Source: Chrysemys picta bellii (lineage: Eukaryota > Chordata > Testudines > Emydidae). Taken from it: DNA of 64,000 nt. The notes beneath the pieces were generated by a model that worked only from the letters and a program-made list of their open reading frames with translations, was not told where the DNA came from and made no database searches. Of this stretch, positions 43,533-54,045 are shown piece by piece. The translations under genes and the position numbers were made by a program. Where the stretch lies: contig NC_088791.1 in NCBI RefSeq assembly GCF_011386835.1, forward strand, positions 127,758,943-127,822,942, in the 5' to 3' direction. Numbering within the stretch: the stretch's first letter is position 1; each line of letters starts with the position of its first letter.

Positions 43533-43759
43533 CTACTCGAAGCTCTTGTCCAAAGACTGTTTTCTCTCCCAGCGCTGAGCAGTTCCACCTACCATAGCGG
43601 AACTGATATTGGCATTCATTGATTCCCATCTGTGCCCCTTCTCCGATCACTATGATGGCATCAGGGCGGCTCTGGCAGATCGCTCGTTGCCGAGGGGCCA
43701 AGCCTGGGATTTTGTTGCAGATTATATTTGCTCCTAAAGCCACCACAGATGACAAAGCT
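43533..43759 (-). CDS. WNT7B: WNT7B exon 2 (Wnt ligand), complete internal exon
   Basis: A 227-bp exon encoding 75 complete residues ([10 protein letters not shown] through G-Q-E-L-R-V). The acceptor is a pyrimidine tract then CAG (AG at 43760-43761 complement), entering in phase 2. The donor is G|GTAAGG (GT at 43531-43532 complement), leaving in phase 1 within a Gly codon. Wnt proteins are secreted, lipid-modified ligands for Frizzled receptors; this part holds the start of the mature N-terminal domain, with cysteines in N-I-I-C, A-I-C, N-E-C and W-N-C. WNT7B rather than WNT7A is indicated by [15 protein letters not shown] and E-K-T-V-F-G-Q. The residue before G-R-W-N-C is Tyr, where I recall Phe in human WNT7B and Asn in WNT7A. 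No frameshift or stop. The signal-peptide exon and exons 3-4 are outside the window. Confidence 0.97.
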
Positions 43760-44589
43760 CTGAAGAAAAGCAGAAAGAGGCATTAGAATCCAATTGAGAC
43801 CATTAACTCCATTTGCTCCATATTGCAGTGTGGCTGACAAGGCAATGGGCAAACAGCAAAATGTTTGGAAGTTTGGTTCCTATAATTATGCAGACTTATC
43901 CCAACTGCTTTGGTCTGGCAATTGGGGTTGGAAATCTTGCAGAATTTCTAGGAATTCCTGGTTTCATTTGGGCCAGAAAGCCCACATGAACAGCTTCATT
44001 CACAGAATATTGGCAATTCTGCATCTGGTCCCAGATAAAACCAGGAAGTAAGGAGAGGTGAAAAGTAATATTGAAAAATGTAAGTCAACAGGTCATTGAA
44101 CTTTGTAGAGTCTCAAAGGTTCACGTTCATCTTGAGTGTTGTGCTTAGGTTCAGCCTCAGTATTTAATTTACCAGAGCCAGTTCACCCACCTCTAATTTT
44201 AAACCACAGAATAAAATTTAGAGAATGACTTTATTCTACCAACATTGTTGCCCATTACTACTAACTTAAAGTACTGAGCAAATAATGGAAGTTTATGAGT
44301 ATTAATCAAGACCAACATGCTCACCAACATACAACGTCCATAACTGAAATTTGTGTCATTCTTATTCTTCAATATATTTTCAGAGCAATAGCTCATGAGT
44401 TACAACTCATTCTGAAGACTGCCTTTACCTTGCATCTGCCCAATGTAAGCCAACTAACTGTTTAAGATTGACACGATTTCCAGTTTAGACCATACATCTG
44501 TCATTTTCCAATTCATTTTTCAACATCTTTATCTGATGCATGTACGGCAATGTTTTTGTTTTTTTTTAAATAAGACATGGGATAAAATT
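43760..44589. other. Intron upstream of the WNT7B exon, no gene
   Basis: It starts with the exon's pyrimidine tract (complement of 'tgaagaaaagcagaaagagg', 43761-43780). The remainder is AT-rich with no recognised element. Confidence 0.5.
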
Positions 44590-44705
44590 TTCAATGTGGA
44601 CTAAGTGATTTAGGAGCCTGTCTCATTTTCAAAAGACTTTTATTAAGATTTAGGCTCCTAAGTCACTCTTGCAAATGGGACTTAAGCTCCCAAGTGACTT
44701 AGCGT
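44590..44705. repeat. Palindromic old MITE, TAGGAGCCT-type
   Basis: 'gtgatttaggagcctgtctc' at the left pairs imperfectly with 'tttaggctcctaagtcactc', and 'gggacttaagctcccaagtg' follows. It belongs to a widespread palindromic amniote repeat type; no clear ends. Confidence 0.55.
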
Positions 44706-46029
44706 TCTTCTACCCCTGGGCTAGAATTGATGGCCAGGAATGTCCAGACTAGTTGCCATGAAAACGTTCTAGATTATGCTTCTTAAATTCAGAGCCACAC
44801 TAAGGAGACTGATGAGGATAGGTGGTGCCTGGAGGTGTTATGCCTGTTCCATGCCCCACTGCACCTAGACAAACTTCCTCTAACCCAGTAAAAGCTGCTG
44901 GCAGAGCTAGCCAGGCCCATTGCCCTATCCCTATGCAAACTGGAGTGCTGGGAGACAATTAATGGCTGCTTCCTCTCTGGACGCTTCCTCATACTGCAGG
45001 GAAGGAGCTCTCTGGGTCATTTACCAAGCTAGCTCACCCAATAGCTTACTGTGCATTGAAAAAATGTTGGTGGTCTCAGTTCACTTCCTAGAAGACAAGT
45101 GTCTACCACCTTCACAACAAACACCATTGTTGACCATCTCAGCAAAGTAGGTGTTACACCCCAAGACAGGGCTGGGGCACTTGGATGTGGCTCAAGGATC
45201 ACAAGATCTGAAACTGCCTCCTATGTGGGTCCATAAAAGGATGAACTTGTTCCCCTACCACCTTGCACACTCATTCAGGGCAGCAACAGTGTAGCCCTTA
45301 ATTAGAGCTTGTCAAAAATTTTCTGACAGAAGAGTTTTCCACAGAAAAATACCAATTTGACAAAATCAAAACATTTAGCAGTAACATTATTGATTTAGTC
45401 AAAATTTTCAATGACAAATTATTGAAACTTTTTGATTCTATAAGGCTGAAGCATTTTGTTTTAACTTTATCATTTTGACTTTTATAATATAATAGATAAT
45501 ATAGTCAAAAAGATAAAATTGAAATGAAGCACTCACCAAAACAAAATATTTGAATTTCCCACAGAACAGAGATTTAGAGTTTTAGCCAGTTCTACCTTTA
45601 ATCTTCAATTTGACAGAGCTTTCTAAATTGACGTTCCGTTAAATTTATCCACAGCTTTTATATATGGTTGAATCATTTGAATTTTAGGATACTAGAGAAG
45701 AGTTAATGTGAGCATATTGTGCCATATTTCCTTTTTAAAAGAGATAGACAAGAAGTACAAAATTTGGATCCAAATCAGACCCCTCCCAAAGTTTGAGACA
45801 TGAAGGTTCGGATTGGGAGTTTTAGTTCAGTAGTGCTGGGTCCCAGACACAAAGTTTAGAATGGGACCAAAAATCCCCAAAATTCTGGCATATTCTGAAC
45901 CAGGTTTTGGTTCAGGCCCATCTCTGTTTAACTAACAATATACAATCTTTAAATGTGTACGTCCTTGACACAAGACTTGGATGTCTTTCTAAAAGAGATG
46001 CTGTAGCTCAAACATGTTATGGGCTTGAT
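44706..46029. other. Intronic sequence, no gene; two old repeats
   Basis: 45305-45590 is the AT-rich repeat also at 19.65 kb. 45735-45930 ('ttcggattgggagttttagt', 'ttggttcaggcccatctctg') is the unclassified repeat also at 9.27 kb. Nothing else. Confidence 0.45.
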
Positions 46030-46132
46030 GCAGAAATTACTGGGTGAGGTTCTCCAACCTGTGTTATGCAGAAGGTCTGACTAGATGATCATTATGGTCC
46101 CTTCTGGCCTTAAAAATCTATGAATCTGTGAA
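46030..46132 (+). repeat. CR1 3'-end fragment
   Basis: 'tgactagatgatcattatgg', then 'tcccttctggccttaaaaat' and 'ctatgaatctgtgaa' is the 3' UTR and terminal repeat of a CR1 LINE. Severely 5'-truncated. Confidence 0.85.
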
Positions 46133-46862
46133 AATTAGAGAAGAATTTGGATCATAGCAAAGAAACCTGAATATTTGGTTTAGGATTCAGGCAATTCTCA
46201 ATACTACAAAACAACTAATCCATTTTCTTTCATTGTTTATAGGGCTTTTCTCCCTCATGACGTGTGATACTGGTAGGTACAGTGTGTATAGTATGATCAT
46301 GTTGCAGTACAAAAAGGCTTAAAAGGAGAAAAAATGTATTCCAGGAATAACTGCTGAATTATGGGCTAGAAACATTTGCACTTTGGTTGTTTGTTATGAT
46401 CACTTTAAAATGCTGGGAATCCCTTTCTGAATTGTGTTAATTCCCAGGTCTTGTCCTTTTATGCAATTCAAGTGGCAATAATGAAAAGGCATTTTATATG
46501 CATTGTGTACAGTCAATCACATGAAATTCCAAAGCGTACACCTTTTAATATGAAGGGCATTAGTCAGAGGCCGCTTCCAGTGACTAACAAAATGCTGTTG
46601 TATGAATTTCCAACTAAATAAATAAATAATGCAACTACATGATGGATCACTGCTAAAACCACAGTTGACTGCGGGGGGATTCGTACAAGGGATTTGCTTT
46701 AATGTAAGACAATGGGGGAGAGCAGCTTTCAAATGTGGTTCTACTCTGAAAATGACTTATTATAAATAGCACTGACAAGGTTCCATGTTTATTCATCCTA
46801 ATGACTCCAGAACAAATTTGCTCAGTTTACAAGTATTTAACTGCCAGCTCTGCAAACTCAGT
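46133..46862. other. Intronic sequence, no gene
   Basis: AT-rich; no element or exon recognised. Confidence 0.45.
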
Positions 46863-47100
46863 CTGGGAGCTTGTCTACATGAACTAGGAGGGTCTGAATT
46901 GTAGAGTATTCTAACATGTTCTGCGCTAACTGCCTCATGTAGACCTGCTGGTGCACTCTAAAAGGAACCTAATGCACATTAATGTAGTCCTGTATGAAAC
47001 GGGACTACATCAGTGTGAACTAGGTACCTTTTATAGTGAGTCAACAGGGTCACTATAGGAATTTAGTCAACAGTTCTGCTGATGGTGGGCAAGTCTAAAA
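46863..47100. repeat. MITE fragment, GAGCTTGTCTACATGAAC end
   Basis: The left end 'gagcttgtctacatgaac' resembles the CTTGTCT-type termini of the 7.8-kb element. Internal 'taatgtagtcctgtatgaaa' / 'cgggactacatcagtgtgaa' pair with each other. The right end ('gtgggcaagtcta') is degraded. Confidence 0.5.
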
Positions 47101-48157
47101 AGAATCTAGATCAGCAGTGTTGTTTCTGCAGTGCTGGTAGTAAACATTTATTTTTTCACTGGAATAAGCAGATGTGACATTAAACACAGGGAGCAGAATA
47201 GCTGAAGAAGAAGGTGATGATCTCACATAGTCATTTTTTCAGGGCGAAACTACACTTTAAACTGTTTCCAGGGCTCCCTGCATGAGAAGATGGGGCTGAT
47301 TGGGCACTTTCAGCACATCTGTAAGGTGCATTGGGCATGCCCCTTCTCCAGTCAGTGCCTTCTAGACTGGCTTTGGCTGGCTTTGAGCCCTACAGTAGAG
47401 ATTGTGGGCCGGTTGTAGAATTTTCCCTCCTGTGGGCTCTGTTTCCTAGGTTATACCACTAGAAGCAGTCCGACACACAAACACGCACACTATATAGTAT
47501 GTGTGTCCATGAGAGCTGCAGCACTTCTGAATATCAAGTCCAAAAGGTGCCTCAAAAATGATGGCACCCAAGATTATAATTTGGATCAAAGACAGCCATG
47601 TATGTACAAAAATGGTGAAATTCTGGCTGCATTGAAGTCAATGGGAATTTTACCACTGATTTTACAGGGCCAAATTTCCACTCAGAGAGCACTATATGTC
47701 TCTCGTTAGCCAAACATTTCAGATTTGCCCTATAACTTTGGTGCCTTCATTTTTGAGTGGTCGACTTGAGACACCTTTTGACATGATTTTCAGAAGGGCT
47801 GAGCCCCTGGCAGCTCTCATTGACCTCATCTCAATTTGGGCACCCAAAACCTGAGGCAACCAAAATCAAAGGACAGTTTTGGCCATAGTGTTTACGCATG
47901 CATTAAAGATGTGCATTGGTTTCACCTCACTACTGTCTAGCAGTATGCGCGTGGAACTGATATGCAAAACTGTATTCCTACTGACTCTGTACCAAACCTT
48001 AGGCAAATGATTTTCTTCGGTATGGCTTAGCTTTTCCATCTGTAAAATAAGTAGAATCCTATCTGCCTCACAAAGGTGTTGTGAGGCTTAATTAATTAAT
48101 GCTTGTGAAGTGGTTTGAGATACTGTTGATGAAAGATACTATAAAAAATAAATTAAT
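47101..48157. other. Intronic sequence, no gene; repeat scraps
   Basis: 47785-47880 ('gattttcagaagggctgagc', 'gggcacccaaaacctgaggc') matches the insert at 20.5-20.7 kb. 48025-48105 resembles an antisense-oriented tail of a CORE-SINE ('ccatctgtaaaataagtaga', 'aggtgttgtgaggcttaatt'). No gene. Confidence 0.45.
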
Positions 48158-48335
48158 GGAGATATCCCATCTCCTAGAACTGGAAGGGACCTTGAAAGGT
48201 CATTAAGTTGAGTCTAGCCCAGCCCAGCCCCCTGCCTTCACTAACAGGACCAAGTACTGATTTTGCCCCAGATCCCTAAGAGGCCCCCTCAAGGATTGAA
48301 CTCACAACTTGGGGTTTAGCAGGCCTCCTCCCCAA
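48158..48335 (-). repeat. Turtle tRNA-derived SINE, copy 1, head lost
   Basis: Nearly the same sequence as 51538-51724: 'ctagaactggaagggacctt', 'ggaccaagtactgattttgc' and 'gattgaactcacaac' in order. The tRNA-like head beyond the 'gggtttagcaggcc' block is missing, and there is a small internal 'cagcccagcc' duplication. Confidence 0.88.
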
Positions 48336-49297
48336 ATAAATACAAACTATAATTACTAGGGGTTTTTTATTAATAGTACTTCAAGGGACTTCCCCTCTCT
48401 CTTCAGCCTAAATTTACCAGCGTATCCCTCAGACCTGTTGTTAGCTTACTGTTAAATTGTTACTCTAATTTATTGCCAACAGAAATGCTGAATCACGAAA
48501 CTGAGATTTTGGAAAACTTTATTTATATTAAAGAAATGCACCCAACAGCATTTCATGCTTCCTTGTTTGCTGTTTCTTGTGGCATCCCTCAGTTTGTGTG
48601 TTTGTCACACATGCTAAAGGGCTGTGTTGCATGTTTGGTCTTTGACAGGTTAAATGCTACATCTGTAACTGGATTGAGAGTGTTTTGCTTTATACCAGCT
48701 GTCAAAAAACCAAAATCCACATGCCACATTTAGCCATTGTCTGCCATCTAATCTTTCCTCCAGGAGCAGTAGTCTTACCACAAGGAAATCCTGAGTGCAG
48801 TGTTTGTTCAGATTTCTGCTGTAACCGTACTGTACGATGATAATGTGTGCACAGTTCTGAGTTCTACATTTGTTCATCAATGTGAAATACCCATTTAAGC
48901 AATACCAATGGAACCATGTGACAGCTCTTAGAGATTAATAATCATGGTTGGTTAAGAGGAGGTAAAGAGCCTTCACCTTAATCATTAATTCACAGGGAAC
49001 TGCTTGCAGTGAGTTTTTTTATTGTTATAAGTAAAGAGAGGTCAAAACCAGAACTCTGGATCTGAATCTGGGTTTGGACACAAGTTTAAAGTTCAAACCT
49101 ACAACAAGCCAAATCTTAACAGGGCATGTGAAGGTTTGGATTCACATCATGATTTTGAAACCTCAAGTTCAGTGTTCATATTTTTTTTAAATCAATCTGC
49201 AGTCATGACTGTTCCCCTAGGCTAGATATAAGCAAAATATTCTTAACAAAAGGAGGGGTTGTTTGTTTAAATTGCCTGTTTTTAAAGCATGTAAAGC
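48336..49297. other. Intronic sequence, no gene
   Basis: A degraded copy of the unclassified repeat of 9.27 kb at 49030-49180 ('ggatctgaatctgggtttgg'). Nothing else found. Confidence 0.45.
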
Positions 49298-50024
49298 TAG
49301 GGTTACCATATTTTGTGCCTCCCAAAGGAGGACATTCCACGGGGCCCCGCCCCCAGCCCAGCCCACGCCCCCCCCTGCCCCAACTCCGCCCCCTCCCCAA
49401 AGTCTCCGCCCCCTCCCCTGCTTCACGCGAACATTTGAGTCGCGGGAAGCCTGAAGCAGGTAAGGGGGAGTGTGGGGGGAGGAGGCGCGGCCCAGGCTGG
49501 CCCCGGCCCTGGGGTGCCGGCCCCGGGCCCGACCCCCGGCCTGCCCAGCACTGCGGCCCCCGACCGAGCACCCCGGCCCCTGGCACCGCCGGTCCCCAGT
49601 CTGGCCCCCGGCACCGCCGGCCCGTCCCCCGAGCCCCCGGCCCGGCCTGGCACCGCCGGCCCATCCCCCGAGTCCCCGGTCCCTCCGGCCCCGCCCCGGC
49701 GGAGCCCCCAAGCTCCCGGCCGAGCCCCCGAGCCCCCAGCCCGGCCCCGGCGGAGCCCCCGAGCCCCCGGCCAGGCACCGCACCGCCGGCCCGGCCCCGG
49801 AGCCCCCGGCCCGGCCCGGCCCCGCTCCGCCGGCCCGGCCTGGCCCCCAAGCCCCCGGCCCGACCCCCGAGCCTCCGGCCCGGCCCCCGAGCACCCGCAC
49901 GGCCGGCCCGGCATGTCCCGATTTTCCCGGACATGTCCGGCTTTTTGGGCTTTCCCCCCGGACGGGGATTTGGAGCCCAAAAAGCCGGACATGTCCGGGA
50001 AAATCCGGACGTATGGTAACCCTA
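49298..50024 (-). mobile_element. TIR element, TAGGGTTACCAT family, copy 2, CpG-rich
   Basis: 727 bp with termini TAGGGTTACCAT and ATGGTAACCCTA, bounded by a perfect 7-bp duplication GTAAAGC (49291-49297 and 50025-50031). Relative to copy 1 it is inverted: its right end has the 'ccggacatgtccggg' block that copy 1 carries on its left. The centre (49500-49910) consists of degenerate CCCCGAGCCCCCGGCCCGG-like repeats, very rich in CpG. A long palindrome lies at about 49929-50000 (ccggacatgtccggcttttt and inverse). The 190-240-codon open frames in four readings are compositional artefacts. Confidence 0.92.
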
Positions 50025-50924
50025 GTAAAGCAATATTACTAATAATTCCAATTTTTGTGTCAAAACAGTTTTGTTACCTACCTACCTCTCCACCACACTG
50101 CTTTCATAGTAATTTCTCACAAAGTTTTATGCAAAACCATAGCATCTTGAGCAAGTGAATTTTACAAGCCAGTCATACAAATATTATGGCCCCTTGAAAT
50201 TTCACAGAAATGTGCGGGCTGAAAAAGTATGTGAAATGGAAAGCTGTAAAATTTCATGCAAAATTGTGTAAATGTTTCTGAACAAATTTAAACCTCTACC
50301 ATAAGCATTTGCTACCTACCATAAGAAAGATTTACTGCTGTTTTGTAGGTTGCTTTCTCAGTCCCCTAACCAGCAAACACATGTATGTTTGTCTTGTGCA
50401 TGTGAGCAGTCTGACTGGGGTCAATGGGACAGCTCATGTACATAAAGTTAATCATATGAATAAGTGTTTACAGGATCAGGGCCTTTGTCAGAACTATTCT
50501 GGCAAATATAGAAATCCTATCCATCCATCCAGCCTTACAGCAAAGAGAATGAAAACAAAATAACTACACACCTTGTCAGAGAGAATGTTTTTTACTGTTG
50601 TTAGAACCTGAATTTTTAACATATGATAAAATACAGGTAAAAATATGTAAACCTTAAAGGTGTTCCCAAGCCTTGAAATACAGACCCAGATCCCCATCTG
50701 AATTTCCCCAAAGTTCTGAGGGGGTTGGCTCTGACAAATATCTAACCAAAGTAGATGTCAAACGGAGATAGTAAACGGTCAAGGCATTTAATACAGATAT
50801 ACTACATCTAGTTCATGTTTACCCAATACACTTTTGTTTAAAAAAATCTTACTTTTTACCACTCTGTTTCAGAAAATATATGCCACTAGAAGAAATGGCA
50901 TTTGACCCAGTCCCAATCAAGGGG
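50025..50924. other. Intronic sequence, no gene
   Basis: At 50400-50485 there is a piece of a palindromic old repeat ('catgtgagcagtctgactgg', 'acaggatcagggcc'), also at 58.07 kb. Otherwise AT-rich and featureless. Confidence 0.45.
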
Positions 50925-51066
50925 TGATATCAGGGTGCATTAACTTCCTTTGTGGTGCTCCTGGGGCAATTGAATCCAAGTCCAAGTGAATCTAAAGCAC
51001 CAGGCTAATTTGGATTCCTTGCTGCCTAGCAGTACAATGCACAAGACTTACCACTAGACCAGCCTG
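50925..51066 (-). repeat. SINE-like piece with tRNA-like head
   Basis: On the minus strand 51066-51040 reads 'caggctggtctagtggtaag', which fits a Pol III A-box as in Glu/Gly tRNAs. A B-box is unclear. It is probably a decayed tRNA-derived SINE rather than a tRNA gene, as no acceptor pairing is seen. Confidence 0.35.
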
Positions 51067-51537
51067 ACTGTATAGTCTTTGATTATTTATTGATTAGATG
51101 CCCTTCTGGTTTCTGTGATATCACTTCAAACTGTGCTGCTCAATATTAACCTTAGGTTGCTGTTGGGTGGGGATACATTTTCAGCATGGAATGAAGAGAT
51201 TTAGCCACACGAATCCCATTAGAAGAGGAGTTGCATGGCTAAAATCTCTGTGCACTGTACTGAAAACTTACCCCACAGTGTCTGATAAAAAGCTCTATAA
51301 TGGAATCTTTGTTAGAAAGAACCGCTGACATATTTTGTGGTGACATTGTGACACATCTGCAACAGAACACCCCTACTGAATGGTTTATTTAATTAAGAAT
51401 TCCTAAGTAAATATTTTGAGCATGCATAAGTTGCAGAAATTGGCAGAAGCTTTCCCAGTTCTGAATTCCATCTGCATATATTTATGCTTTCAATTTTGTT
51501 TTCCACAGCAGGCTTATAAATTAAATTATACATTTAT
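51067..51537. other. Intronic sequence with palindromic old repeat
   Basis: 51165-51285 is palindromic: 'gagatttagccacacg' against 'catggctaaaatctctgtgc', and 'ggggatacattttcag' against 'ctgaaaacttacccc'. This looks like an old MITE. No gene. Confidence 0.5.
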
Positions 51538-51724
51538 GGAGATATCCTATCTCCTAGAACTGGAAGGGACCTTGAAAGGTCATCAAGTCCAGCCCCCTGC
51601 CTTCACTAGCAGGACCAAGTACTGATTTTGCCCCAGATCCCTAAGTGGCCCCCTCAAGGATTGAACTCACAACCCTGGGTTTAGCAGGCCAATGCTCAAA
51701 CCACTGAGCTATCCCTCCCCCTGG
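51538..51724 (-). repeat. Turtle tRNA-derived SINE with CR1-like tail, copy 2
   Basis: On the minus strand: tRNA-like head with A-box ('gggatagctcagtggtttga', 51712 leftward) and B-box ('gtgagttcaatcc'), then a unique body, then 'ggtcccttccagttctagga', which is the CR1-type 3' end. This is the organisation of the tortoise Pol III/SINE family reported from cryptodiran turtles, and is the main clue to the organism. Confidence 0.9.
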
Positions 51725-53834
51725 CTTCAAGAAATCATTGTTCAGTGCATGTGATATTGAAATGGAAATCAAATAAGCCTGCTCAGTTCTGCCCTGTGGT
51801 GCGCTGATTCTGGCTGGAGCTCCAGCTTGATTCTCGAAATTGGTGCCATTGCAATGTTATTGCTTACAATACACAGGAGGGAGAGAATTTAAAGTGAGTG
51901 CAAGTGATATGGCCAGACAAATACCATCTCATTTAAGTAACATCATTCACCTGCCACTCCAAAAGGGAACTAGTAGGGTAGGTAGACTTGAGGGATGAGT
52001 CACACTGGGGGCAGAGGTGGACAACATGCCTGTGCAAAGGGGAAGTGGGAGTGAAAACTCTCCTGATGTTCCTGCTTTGGTTACATGCAATAGATTGGTT
52101 GAGAGGGGCAGAGCAATGGATTCACTCCCCTTACACACCAGCCAGCCAAGATGAGCTGGCAAGGGCTGTTGCAATTAGACCAGCAGTAAATTATTACTCC
52201 CTAGGAGGAAATAGAGGAGAAATTGTGTCTCAAGAGGTGTGCCTCTGAGTCACAATGCCTCCCAGGACAACGCCTTTGGCGGTGCAGCCGATGCATCCCT
52301 GCTTGCTGAGGGCTTCACCTCAAGTCACAATCTATGCCCTAGCAATTAGCAGTAGTTCAAACAAGAGGTGGATTCAGGTCCCTTGCTTCACAGACTTCCG
52401 GATGATTGCACCTTACAGAATATAAAATCCATGTTTGAATGCACTATCGTTAGGATCCTAGCAAATGCATTCCAAAAAAGCCCATCTTTTGAATATCAAG
52501 CGAAACACTCCAATGGGTGAGTTTTATTAGACCACAGGGAGATGTCAAAGTCCTATCACTATAGGACAGATTCTGCCACCGTTGCTCATGTTAAGTAGTG
52601 TATTTAACTTCACAAATAGTCCCATTGGGCTAGGTTGTGGCTTGGATTATATATTTATGCCAGGGAGCGAGAGAGCCTACTAACTGCCCTTGCAACCTTG
52701 TGCAAGCTACCCAGAAGTCAGATGTGGGTGCATAAGAGTAAGGGGTTATCCCACACCACATTACCCCCCACTCTCCACCCCAAGCAGGTGGGCAGGGAGT
52801 GGAAAGAGCATGGGCTCCACCCTCTTAACCACATATGACCTAGCAGAAGGGGTTTGGTAATTTGTTCCTGGTATAAACCAGCAGTAAATTGATACCTCCC
52901 AGAGCAAGGCGGAAGTGGGGAGGAGCTATGACTGAGAGGCATCTGAGTCATGGTGTCACCTGGGGCGGTGCTTGGCTCTGTGCCTAAAGTCATCACCTTG
53001 TCCATTGCAATCAATGGCGTTATTCACTCAATGTAAGAAAGTGTGTCAGAATCTATCCCCGAGTTATTTATAACACAGGGCTGGATAAAGCTCTGGATAG
53101 TATGCTATACAACTAATCCTGCCCTGAGAAGAGAATGGACTAGTTTATCTAGACAACATTATCCATCTCTAATTTATTTAAACCCAATCTCTGCTAGGCA
53201 GCTGTCGGGTTGTCCTTCAGTTCTATGTTAAATGAAAGAATGGAGTATGTTCTGGTAATTTTTCAAAGTACCTATCAACTGGGTCAGTTTCCAGGAGACC
53301 CACAGGTTCGACCCACTGAGTGTCAAACTGGAAATGTGTACTGTTTTCTCCAGAACGCAAAGCAGTGGGTTTCTTTCTCATTTTCAGTTTTGTACAGAAT
53401 AGAGCAATGATCCAAGGCCTGATCCAAAACCAGAACCCTCACTTTGTGATAGAGTCCATTTCTCAAGAAGGGGTACGACGGATGATAATCTTAACTCAGT
53501 AAATCTTAGTTATCATACGCTAGTTTAGGATCTGATCTTCCACATTGATCTGTGTGAGCAAATATTTGCCCCTCTGGGTAGGTTCATGGAAGTCAATGGT
53601 GTTTTTCACAGATGTAAATCTTGCAGGATTAGACCCTAAAATGTTCTCTCATGGCAGGAATCCCAGACTCTTCTTCTCCACTCAACTACATATTTTTGTT
53701 TATATTCACTTTTTTTATTGGCATTCCAAATTGTTTGACTGAAAATATTCACACATCAAAATCCATAAAATCATAATTCTACATTAAAAATAATCATGGT
53801 TTGGAAACTCTGATTACTAAGCAATTTTGGGTTC
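51725..53834. other. Intron with a diverged repeat pair, no gene
   Basis: 52175-52325 and 52875-53010 share, in order, 'ccagcagtaaatt', a 'cctcccagg/cctaggagg' block, 'cctctgagtcacaatg' / 'catctgagtcatggtg' and 'ggcggtgc'. They are diverged copies of an unclassified repeat. The flanks also share 'gcagggagtgg' wording with 56085-56120. No exon. Confidence 0.4.
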
Positions 53835-54045
53835 ATAAGAACATTTTATTTGTCACACCAGAGTCAGCCAATAGTCCATCAAGTCTAGTATCCTGCCCTT
53901 TGATATCTGTCATAGGTGGTCTATGCCTGATGCTGTAGAGAAAGCAGTAACTTCCCTTTAATTCACTAGGACAACTATGCAATGTAGTGTGAAGGGCTAA
54001 AAATTACCTCCTGACCCTCTCAGGGATCAAGGTGTTGAAGCATGA
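53835..54045 (-). repeat. LINE 3'-UTR fragment, antisense
   Basis: 'agagtcagccaatagtccat', 'caagtctagtatcctgccct' and the later 'cctgaccctctcagggatca' match the 3'-UTR type at the end of the LINE at 37.97 kb. No coding part. Confidence 0.55.

Noticed and set aside
49203..50158. Several long overlapping open frames (up to about 240 codons) on both strands
   Set aside because: They lie wholly in the CpG-rich core of a TIR element. All readings are Pro/Gly/Ala/Arg low complexity, and stop codons are simply rare in such DNA.
51700..51724. Functional tRNA gene
   Set aside because: The A and B boxes belong to a SINE head; the sequence runs into a SINE body and CR1-like tail and lacks cloverleaf pairing.
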